A stretch of DNA of 64,000 nt from contig NC_054884.1 of assembly GCF_018320785.1 (NCBI RefSeq), forward strand, positions 19,345,667 through 19,409,666, in the 5' to 3' direction. Shown here one piece after another: positions 51,521 through 61,700 of the stretch (positions within the stretch are counted from its first letter, which is position 1; the number at the start of each line of letters is the position of its first letter). The position numbers and the translations under genes were made by a program. Below the pieces are notes generated by a model, which made no database searches, was not told the DNA's origin, and saw only the letters and a list, made by a program, of their open reading frames with translations. Source of the stretch: Cheilinus undulatus. Its lineage: Eukaryota > Chordata > Actinopteri > Labriformes > Labridae.

Positions 51521-52384
51521 ATGTCTGGGTTAACTCACATCACGTACTACTCCAACTTGACAGATAATCATTTTTTTTGGTGTGAGGACCAATGGGAGGG
51601 CATTGCCCCCTGGGCATGCATCAACGTGATTTCTGCTGTTTTTGGGTTACCTGCAGCTGTTCTTGTACTCTGGGACATGCTCCAGAGAGGACGACAAGGA
51701 GCCCAGTTCACCCCCTACGACATCTTTGTCTTCAATGCGACTCTCATAGATGGAATTTATTTGCTCTTTTGTGTTCCAGAGGTGTTTAATACCCTACATG
51801 GAAAAAACTCAGATTTCAGGGCATTTTTGGACTTTTTGTTTCCATTTGATCTGTGTGGGAGGCCTCTGTTCACCACCTGTATCTGTGTGGACTGTTACCT
51901 GGCTGTGGTTCATCCTGTTGTCTATCACGCAAACAAGAGTCTGACTCCCAGGGTCCTCACGGCTGTTTCTGTTTGGACCCTGACTCTTATTTGTGGAGGT
52001 ATTTTTGGAAAACTGAATAATCTCATTGACAACCTTGTTAAAGTTATGTTTTTTGCTCTGACTCTGCCAATTATTGGATATTGTGACGTCAGCATCTTCC
52101 GGACCTTGAAGAGATCAAACCCTACAGGAGGAGCCGTCCATCCACAGAAGAAGAGAGCACTGCAGATCATCATCAACAACCTTGTCATTACTTTTACTTC
52201 CTATCTGCCACCTGTTCTTAGTGCATTGGCAGTTAAGTTTTTGAACTTGGACCCAGCTACCTCTCTCTGCTCTGTAATGTATCCAGTGATGTGCAGCATG
52301 TTGGTAGGAAACTCCGTTTCACCCATCCTGTATGTGAACAATTTGGGAAAACTGGACTGGCTCAAGCGTTTGTGGCAGCAATAA
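51521..52384 (+). CDS. Atypical rhodopsin-family GPCR, array copy 4
   Basis: Single-exon, 287 residues, closest to copy 3 from the leader through TM4. A sequon lies at N12, Cys21 is in WCEDQ and Cys250 in ECL3. DCY is at 124-126 and SPILY in TM7. The intracellular end of TM5 reads FRTLKRSN where the others have FW(T/A)LK(R/K)SN. The C-tail ends LKRLWQQ without a cysteine, as in copy 1. Its 3' flank, starting 80 nt after the stop, is a near-identical copy of the 3' flank of copy 1 embedded in transposon sequence. The frame is intact. Ligand unknown. Confidence 0.9.
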   Translation: MSGLTHITYYSNLTDNHFFWCEDQWEGIAPWACINVISAVFGLPAAVLVLWDMLQRGRQGAQFTPYDIFVFNATLIDGIYLLFCVPEVFNTLHGKNSDFRAFLDFLFPFDLCGRPLFTTCICVDCYLAVVHPVVYHANKSLTPRVLTAVSVWTLTLICGGIFGKLNNLIDNLVKVMFFALTLPIIGYCDVSIFRTLKRSNPTGGAVHPQKKRALQIIINNLVITFTSYLPPVLSALAVKFLNLDPATSLCSVMYPVMCSMLVGNSVSPILYVNNLGKLDWLKRLWQQ

Positions 52385-52391
52385 ATCTAAT

Positions 52392-52430
<39 letters not shown>

Positions 52431-52463
52431 CTTAACAAATTCATTAGACCACCTGTCATATTT

Positions 52464-53060
52464 GTCTCAAACGCAAATTAGCTTGGGGCCACTTTTGGTT
52501 TGGTCATCTTGACAAATCAACTGATTGTGTTTCTTTTCCGTTTCTTTTCTGCTGCATGTTTCTTAAAAATTCAACCAGAATTGGAGGAGAGCTTTTTTAT
52601 TTCCACTGTTTTGTCATTTTCCATGTAAAAGAACCATCCAGAAATAAATGTGCTGCAGCTGTAACATTATAATAAATCAGACTTGTCACTGTGTGTTTGT
52701 GTAACATCTTTCCGAACTCACCACCACATTTACTTACGAGACAACTTCATCATGTATGAATCACTGATGCTGACAGTGTTTTGATTAATCTGTGACATAC
52801 AGTATGACTTGCAGATTCAAAGCTAGGAACATTTTCCACATCAGTGAAGACAACTATTGATGGCCCACCTAAATAAATAGACATTCTGATTAAGATGGTC
52901 ATGGGTCCATATGCTATTCTTTTCATGGGGCCTAATTAACTTATGCTTCAAAAAGAAAAGGTAATTTTCTGCTTAAAATTATGCTAGGTATGTCATTGAG
53001 TAAAACATGAACTTACTTGCACAGTTTATCTTTCTATCAAATTATATAAACACACAAATA
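52464..53060 (+). repeat. 0.6 kb duplicated flank, copy downstream of GPCR copy 4
   Basis: Near-identical to 41619-42219. Unlike that copy, it is bracketed by two partial copies of the same transposon end (AGTGCTTAACAAATT...), at 52427-52471 and from 53073. Confidence 0.85.
52702..52852 (+). repeat. GPCR-array conserved non-coding block, copy G (full, duplicate of B)
   Basis: Almost identical to copy B because it sits inside the duplicated 3' flank. It lies downstream of copy 4. Confidence 0.65.
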
Positions 53061-53072
53061 AATCTGTATATA

Positions 53073-53575
53073 CAGTGCTTAACAAATTTATTAGACCACC
53101 TGTCATATTTGTCTCAAAGACCACCCAGCATCATGAAGTGCTTTAATGTGGACTCTTTCATTTTCAGTAAGCTCTCCATGTTTTACCATTTTGAACAGGA
53201 ATGAGGGATTTCAAACTGAATTCACCCAAATTTGAGCTGGCTCACTTGGCTTCTCTGAGAAGTCAGAAATGAATCAAGCATAACATTCAACCACTAAAAC
53301 CAATTTTGCTGTTCAGGAACGCAAGTAAATAACTATAATTTGACCTATTAATCAAGAAATTTCAGTACATTTGAAAATTCATGGATAACAATAATAATCA
53401 TATTGTAGCATTAAAAATATCAATTCGGTTAAAGCCCTTTACATATTGGTGTATTAACCATTGCAGAAACATAAAAAATGATTTTGGTAATTACCAATGC
53501 TTTTAATTTAGGGCAGCTGTGGCATAAAACTTGCTTTGGTTAAGGTTAGGGTGGTCTAATAAATTTGTTAAGCAG

Positions 53576-53577
<2 letters not shown>
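53073..53577. mobile_element. MITE with near-perfect 28-bp inverted repeats
   Basis: Both ends read CA(G/C)TGCTTAACAAATTTAT followed by TAGACCACC. Flanks are TATATA, consistent with TA-target Tc1/mariner-type insertion. A separate 45-nt left-end fragment lies at 52427-52471, just after GPCR copy 4. Confidence 0.85.
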
Positions 53578-53615
<38 letters not shown>

Positions 53616-55289
53616 TGTATATAAGGGGCAGAAATGGGCAGAAAATTGTGAAAGGTGTTTAAAAATAGCAAAAATGAGTTAACAGTGGCATATATGGATT
53701 AAAGCTGTAAAGATGGGTGACTAGAGTAGTGTAAAATGGGTTAAAAGAGGCAAAAAGTGGTAAAAAGAGTCAACAATGGCCAAACCTTGGTTAAAAATAG
53801 CAAACGTCTGTTCAATGGGGAAACAAATTTGGCAAAAATAGGCAGAAACAATAATGAAAATGGATAAATGAGTGGTTTTAATAAAATAAATTGGACTTCA
53901 GAACCTAATAATAGCTTGACACTCTTCCCAGCTCCAAAATGAAGTAACCATTAGACATGACACCAATTCTACTGATCCAATACACACATGCATTGACATT
54001 ATCACTAAATCACATACAGTATATGTATACAATATACATACAGTAGCTGTATATTTCTGCACTTATATTCCTTATACATCCTGGTATGCTTATGCAAAGG
54101 TATTCATCATGATTCTGCCAGGTATGCGCATGAAAACATGTTAACATTTAATGCTCTCTGTGTGTACAAAAGACACACATATGCCTTAGCTGTGTCAGTG
54201 GTGCCTGTCTGAGCCCCTCTACGGATATTTCTACTTGTAAAATAATTTTATACAATGTTATTCATATCTGGGGTTCTTTCTTCATTTTGGTAAAAAATAA
54301 TGGACTGAAGCCATGTTGAGTCATGTCAGTGTATATTTTAAATGGTTACTCATAAATACATTTACAAGTCTGAGAAAGAACAATGTTGTATCGAATTGGC
54401 AATTTTTTCACTACAAATCCTTTGCAAGCCCTTCCTGGTGGTAAATCTCTTACTTCAGTGTTTTATCAGAAATCTGCTGCTGCTTTTAGTAATATAACAT
54501 ATTGATCTTTTCATTGTATATTTACTTAACATATCCCAACTTTGTTTATCATTTGCAAATTACCGATGGTGACTCTGAGTTGTGGTAAATATAATGCTTG
54601 TGTATTCAAAGCAAGACACATTTTTTCATATCAGTGAAGACATCTGGGAATGTCCTGGTTAAAGAAAAAGCATGCAAAACAGGCATTTTGGCATTTAAAA
54701 CAACAAGATGCATCAGCATTAAAATCATAGATGTTTCATCAATCAATACATTATTTTTAAATTGCAATAGTGCTTTTCATTTTTATGCTATATTGTCTTT
54801 TTTCATGCTTGATTTATTGTGTTATTTCTTTTGTTATTGTGGTTATGTTGTTGATCTTTTTTTATAACTATTTAATTATTATTAATGTTGTTAGCTGAGT
54901 AGTATTGGCATTAGTTGTAGCTGTAGTGAAGTTATTATTGCTGCTTTTATTATTAATCCCTTTTTTTTTTTTTTTTTTTACTGAAGTTATTAAAATTTAC
55001 AATCTGTAAGGTAAACCTTCACCACATTCAGTGTGCTTTGAAATAGAATAAGAAGAGCTAGCCTATATAAAAACCCATAACAGCTACTGCACAGAACAGA
55101 GTACAGTATGTAACAGTCAAAATAAAAAAAACGAATCAATTTACCCAGTGAATGCCAGGAGATTTAAAACATAATTTTAAGTTTAAAGATAAGTTATTCA
55201 AAAAATCAAGAAAAATCCTTTCATTAAGGGCAATACACAAGCAACAATGTGGGGGATAACACGAGATAGAATGTGAAAGAGATAAATAA
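53578..55289. other. Intergenic DNA between the GPCR array and PGAP3
   Basis: AT-rich, with (TA)n, AAAAATGGG/GGCAAAAA-type degenerate repeats (53630-53870), block copy H and a poly-T tract at 54961-54979. No gene recognised. Confidence 0.4.
54548..54642 (+). repeat. GPCR-array conserved non-coding block, copy H (3' half)
   Basis: ATTTGCAAATTACCGATGGT, GAGTTGTGGT and ATATCAGTGAAGACA. It is the last copy, about 1.2 kb before the PGAP3 start, with no receptor gene after it. Confidence 0.6.
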
Positions 55290-55620
55290 CAGTCACGTGA
55301 CTTTTTGACGTTCTACGCAAAACCGGAAATAGAAGTCGGAATAGGATATCGTTCTGCCTTCAAAACAAAAAAAGCCAACAGCATGTCGCTTTACAATACA
55401 TGTTCTTACTTCAGTGAATGACTAATCTAAAACAGGAACTACTTCTCAAAGCTAAGTGAAAATGTTTGTAACGCGCGTGGATTGGAATCATAACGTAAAG
55501 AGTATATTTTACTATTCAACGTGAACGCCTCCACTATCATCCACTATGAGTGTTTTATTTTGGAAACTCCTGACGGGAGACGTGAAGTTTGACGTGAAAT
55601 TTGACCCTGATAAGAGTGCA
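55290..55620 (+). promoter_or_regulatory. pgap3: PGAP3 promoter region with palindromic GTCACGTGAC
   Basis: The palindrome GTCACGTGAC at 55292-55301 is a perfect E-box/CLEAR-type site. An ETS-like ACCGGAAA follows near 55322, and TGACGT-type cores near 55306 and 55590. A local direct repeat of GACGTGAA(G/A)TTTGA lies at about 55578-55602. Position, about 500 nt upstream of the PGAP3 ATG, supports promoter function. No TATA box is evident. Confidence 0.45.
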
Positions 55621-55798
55621 GCGGAGGGAGGGACCAGTGGGCAAACAGCACTACAACAGCTTACCATCCCAGGCCCGGTTTGTCAACACCAACCCAGAAT
55701 GGCAGTCTGGTAATGTGGAACATCGGCTGTGGAGGCCCCCGATGCCGCTGTCGTCCCGCCGTGCCTTCATGAGCTCTGACGGGCTGAGACCCATCATC

Positions 55799-58700
55799 AT
55801 GGCCTCAGCGATACCCCGCTGCACATCTGTCAGACTCCCCGCTGTGGCCACTTTCGCCTTGCTCCTGGTGTCGGCGACCACTGTACAGTCCTCTCAAGGC
55901 GACAAAGAGCCAGTTTACCGGGACTGTGTGAAGCAGTGTGTCCGTACCAACTGCACCGGATCTCGGCTCCGTGGTTTTCAGTCCGCCCAGCCACAGTACA
56001 TGGCGCTGACAGGTGAGTTGTTTTTGTTGTTGCAGGTGAGTTAGCTAACTTAGCTTGCTAGCAGTTTGTAGCTATATGTGTTGACAATATACTAACAGAG
56101 GTTAATAAGATAGTCGATACTTTTCGATACTAGTCGTTTCGAAACAATTTAACCTGATTTATTCTAATGAATGACGCTCATTGGACAGTGCAGAAGTCTT
56201 AAAACATAGTTTTTTACAAGGCAATATAAATGAATCAATCAAAATTGCAAGCAAACCATAACTAAATTGCGTTTAATACCAATGTATTGATGTAATTTTC
56301 TTTCAATAAAGCATGCCTGAAACTTGCATTCTGTTGATTAGGAAAAGCACTGATATGGTTTGGTTTTTACCTGCCATATATCCAGGTATCACAACAACCA
56401 TGCCAACTGTATTAAGTAATACGACTCAAACTGTACTTGCATCTATTTAGTAGCTACTGCTAAATTATTCCTTGATTCTTCATTAAAATGTTCACTCTGT
56501 GTGCTCTTATTCATGTAGTTGGTCTCTGTGGATGCTGGGTTGTGTCATGGCTTCAGTGTGACTTTAAAGGCGGTTTCAGTTCTTATGTTTAACATGTGTT
56601 TCTGTTTCATACATTGAAACTGCCATGGAAGTTGAATACCGGTTTTTCTGGCTGAGCAAGGTGTAACAAAAGGGTGATTGTAACTCCACCCTTTGTCCCC
56701 CGTGAACTTTTGTATTGTAGTGTGGTTTAATATGTGAGAGAGGTATTTAAAACACAACACAAAGCAATGACAAGGTAAAAAAATGATACACATGGACCAT
56801 TATTTCTTAACTTTTATGATAATTCAACCCCATGATTAATGCAGAGCATTTTTTCATTTATTATGGTCATGACACAAGCTGTACTTATTTACATTACATA
56901 CATATTTTTTGTGATACTGCTAGGTTTTAAAAATTGTCAGTATTTTGTTATATTTAAGATACCATATACTTTAAAACCACCTGTTACTTTAATAGTAGGT
57001 TGCATTAAAAGGACAGAAACTTAACTAAAACTAACTAAATAACAAAACCTCAAATGTAAATATCATTTTAGTGTACTTAAACTAAATACAGGGCTGAAAA
57101 GTCTTGACAGGTCTTAAATTGGACCTTTTAAATCTAAGGCCATAGTCTAAAAAAGTCTTATTTTAAATTGTAAGAGGTCTTAAATCTTAGAAGGAATTTT
57201 GAATAAGAAGTGTCTTTATCCAATCTTCATTACTAGCTACATTTATTCTATTTTTTGCATATATGACTGAAGCATATGTTTTGATTAATATCATTGTATG
57301 TTATATTGATGGAAAATACACATTCAGTGTGCCATAGATTATCAAATTTGTTTCTTTTTTACCTCAAAATGTATGATATCAATTTATATTTCATTAATAG
57401 TTAATTAAATTAGACAAATCAGCTCTCACCGGTGTACTGAGAAATCTTATAGACCTCTCATTTTTGACAATTTGCTGCACAAAAAGTAGTATTAATTTTT
57501 CCTTAATAAAGCTATTAAAAATTATTAAATGTTATTCTTTAAGGTGTGAAGGAACCCTGTAAATAACAACTAAAATTTACAAAAACTAAAACATTTATTA
57601 TGTGCTTACAAAAGTCACTAAAATTAAAGGGGCACAATTTTCTTTACTTTATTAGTTGACAGCAGCAGACATAAAGAGCTAAGCCTAGAGAGTATAAAAT
57701 GGGCTGATTTGATTGAATGAGATGTTAAAAACCAGTGTTGATTTTAGTCCTTTGAGTTGTATTCAAGCTAGAGCTGTGGAAAATAACATTCTAACTCTTT
57801 CTAAATAGATTACAGGATTAATTAGTTATTTGTTTAATACATTTAACACTTGCACAGAATAAACCTTCCAATAGGCCTATATCCCACAATTCCACCCAGT
57901 CTGTACTTGTTGCCGCTCTAACCCAGTCAGACGGAAGCAGCAATCCAAACAAACAAAGACTATGGATAATTCTGATGAACATGATGATCTTCTGGTTGGG
58001 AAGTTTGTGTTCCAATAAATAAAAGCTGGGACTCTCAGTAAAACCAAAGTGATATGCACACTCAGTGGGAAAAAAATATTGCTTCACTATACCAGCTGAA
58101 AGTACTACCTCAACGCTAAACATTCGTTGGTTGGCAAAGAGAGTTCAAGTGAAACACTGCACCAAACCACCCTCTCTGAGCAACGTAGGCCCCTCAAGAA
58201 GTCTGCCTGTGACGTGTTGACGAGCACAATTGTCAAATGGGCTTAATAAAAACAGATGTAGTTTAGGCCTGTTAATATAAATGCGTTAATGCTCATGATT
58301 AATCTGGAAAGCATAATGCGTTAAAGAAAATAATGACGCAGTTTAATTGTATGACTAATTTTGACCACAGCTTCCTCCCGTAGTCCTCCTGCGTGGATGT
58401 TTACATCCCTTGGGTGAAAAGGTTAAAGGTGGGTCAAACGCAGCCAGCAGTGATGAGTGAGGAGACAGACCCAGGTCTACTTCATGGCAAATTTCAATTT
58501 AAAATGCTGCCTAATGGACGTCTGGATGAAACAGAAGTTGTGTGTACATACTGTGGTGATGAATTGTCTTTACACCAAAGTACAATGAGTATGAAGTACT
58601 ACCTCCGGGCAAAATGCATCTTTCTAGTGTTAGCAAAGACACAAACAACAACACGGGATCCAGCCACGACGCCAAGTTACACCAGCGCAGTCCAGCAGAC

Positions 58701-61700
58701 CAAGATTTGTCCCCAAAACGGCAACATCTAAGCTGACTAATGCAATCGCTAATGGGTGACCAGAGACTGCAGACCATCGACATCGTTGATGACATGGGGC
58801 TTCAAGACATCATCCAGGTCGCCTCGGACGACCCGTACCACAGAACACCTACGAGAACTACTGTCTACTGATTCTGAGGTGTTCACAAGCCAGATGAGAT
58901 ATGTAGTCCCTCCATAAGGTCTTGGGTCTTCCCTGCGGTGTCCTTACAGTTGGATGCGTGCTGAAGACCTCCAAAGGGAGGCAACCAGGGGGCATCCTGA
59001 TCATATTCCCCGAACCATCTCCACTGGCTCCTTTCAAGGTAAAGGAGCAGCAGCTCTGTCCGAGCTCCTTGCCCCATCTCTAAGGCTGAGCCCGGACACC
59101 CCCCTAAGGAATCTCATTTCGATTCGCAATTTCATTCTTTCTGTCATTACCCAGGGCTTATGACTGTAGGTGAGGGTTGGGTTCCAACTCGGCTCCCTCT
59201 TCACCACGACTGTACAGTATACGGTCTGTAGCACTGCTGATGCTGCATCAATCTGCCTGTCGATCCAGGGTCCATTCTACCCTCACTTGGAAACAAAACT
59301 GCAAGTGTGTGCTATGCTGTTTGAAAGTATTTTTTGAAAATTGTATGACATTTACTTTTTCTGACCCTTTGCGTCTTGCCCTTTGACAAGTATACCATAT
59401 AGCTGGAAAAACTAAAACTTCAAAAACTAAACTTAAAGCATTTCTGCTGAAAACACACCAAACATCCACAAATTCACAGACATGGAGGGAGTTTTCTTGG
59501 GAAAACTTGATTCATTTTTTCATTACTCCCAAGTTAAAAAGCAAACACTCCAATAAAAGTTTGCCATGCTGGAGATCTTATGTAGTCATAGATGTTGATC
59601 ACTCACACATATTTTGGAAATGCCATAAGATTCTGTTTTTTTGGAACACTGTACATAGAGCCCTACTAGAAATATTAGGATACAGTATTCCTATGAGTTT
59701 TCTGCTACTCTATATGTGTCATTTTAAGTCACCTGAGGGAACTGTACAAACAAGGGACAGATACTTGGTAAAAATACTGTTGATAGCTGCGAAAATATCT
59801 ATTACGAGAAAGTGGGGCAGAGCAGACCCACCTACCCAAGACCAATGGCTTGAGACAGTGGAAGAAATCTTCATAATGGAAAAACTGGCGCATCATTTGA
59901 GATTACAGGAAGCACAAATGGATGACAAGTGGGAGAAGTGGACATTATTCAAGACGAAATACAGCGGCATTACAACAGAAAAGCGAAGGGACAAATAACT
60001 CTGATATTGATTGTGATGGAACAGATACACTCCTACTGGAAAATGAACTCCCAACAGTGTCTCTAATGTTATAGATTCATCTGTGTTAACTATTTATTTA
60101 ACTAATTATCAATTGATACATGCACAGTTCCCATAGCATGGAAAACTTCACACATCAAACCACTACCCAAAGTTCAGTGTGCCAAAGAACACAAAGATTT
60201 CAGACCCATAGCATTAACCTCAGTAATCATGAAGGCTCTAGAGAGAATCTTGTTACACCATTTACAAAAATCTATAAATGACAAACTGGACCCATTCCAG
60301 TTTGCATATAAAACAGGTTGTGGCACAGACGATGCTGTCACTGTGCTTACCCACATTATCACCAAACACCTGGATAAACCCAATAACTATGCAAGAGTTC
60401 TCTTTCTAGATTTTTCATCTGCTTCAATACAATTCAACCAGACATTTTAATCTCTAAACTACTCTATCAGGGAGTTAACCCATATTTGATTCACTGGTAT
60501 GCATCTTTCCTCATCAACAGAGTCCAGTTGGTCATGGTAAATAAAACCCTCTCCTCTACTATCACAACCAATGTCGGGGCCCCCCAGGGCTGTGTGAGTT
60601 CAGCTCTTCTCTTCACGTTATACACAGACGATTGCCATTCATCTTCAAATAATCAATTTGTTATCAAGTATTCAGACGATACTGTCTTGCTAACACTGCT
60701 GAATAACTCAGACAACCCGGGCTTGCATCAACAGGGCGTGGACAAGGTTGTGACGTAGAGCAAAAACAACGTTCTGGAAATAAACACCAAAAAAAAACAG
60801 AGGAAGTAGTTTTCAGCTCAAAACCCATACCTGCAGCTCCCACTGTCATTAATAATGTCTGCATAAAACAGGTGGAGTCATTTAAGTATTTGGGCGTCAT
60901 GATCGACTCAACATTATCATGGAAACATCACATTGACTTCATCTGTAAAAAGACCAAACAAAGAATATATTTCCTCCGTCGCCTCAGGTCATTCAGGGCC
61001 ACACAGCAGGTGCTCCTTCTGTTCTTCAACTCTGTCGTCCTTAGTGTGCTGCAGTACTGTAATGCCGTATGGTACAGCTGCCTCACAGTCACTGCAAAAT
61101 CTGGACTGAGACACTTGATTAAAATCTGTTCAAAGATTGTGGGCCAACCTCTGGACGCACTGTTTGAAGCTGCCTATCACAATAACTCCATGCGATTGGC
61201 TAAGAACATCATCTCTGACCCCAGCCATGCCAAAGAATATGTGCTGTTACCATTGGGGCGTCGGTACTCTCTGCCACGCTTTAACAGGGTCAGGTTCAAA
61301 CAGTCCTTCATACATCAGTCCATCCTAAAGCTAAATGAGGAGCTTAATCCACAAAATCAATGAGGTCTTAATTGGAGTAGACGGTTTTTTTGTTAATTGT
61401 GCTTGTTGAATGTCATATGTATGTCTGTGTATATTGTCCCTTGAATTGTGTACAACGGAACTGCTGTTTTAATGCAAAACAAATTTCAGAGCTTGCATCT
61501 GACAATAAAGTATTATCAAATCAAATCAAAATATTTATTTGATGTAAAGCCAACATGTTCATCAGTAGGCTGTATATATATAAAATGTTGAAATAATCAA
61601 TGAAAATTAAAGGTACAAAAAAAAAACATTTCTGCAAAATAAAACCAAACTAACAAACTGTCAATAAAAACAAACTCAAACTAAACTGAAAGTGAGAACA

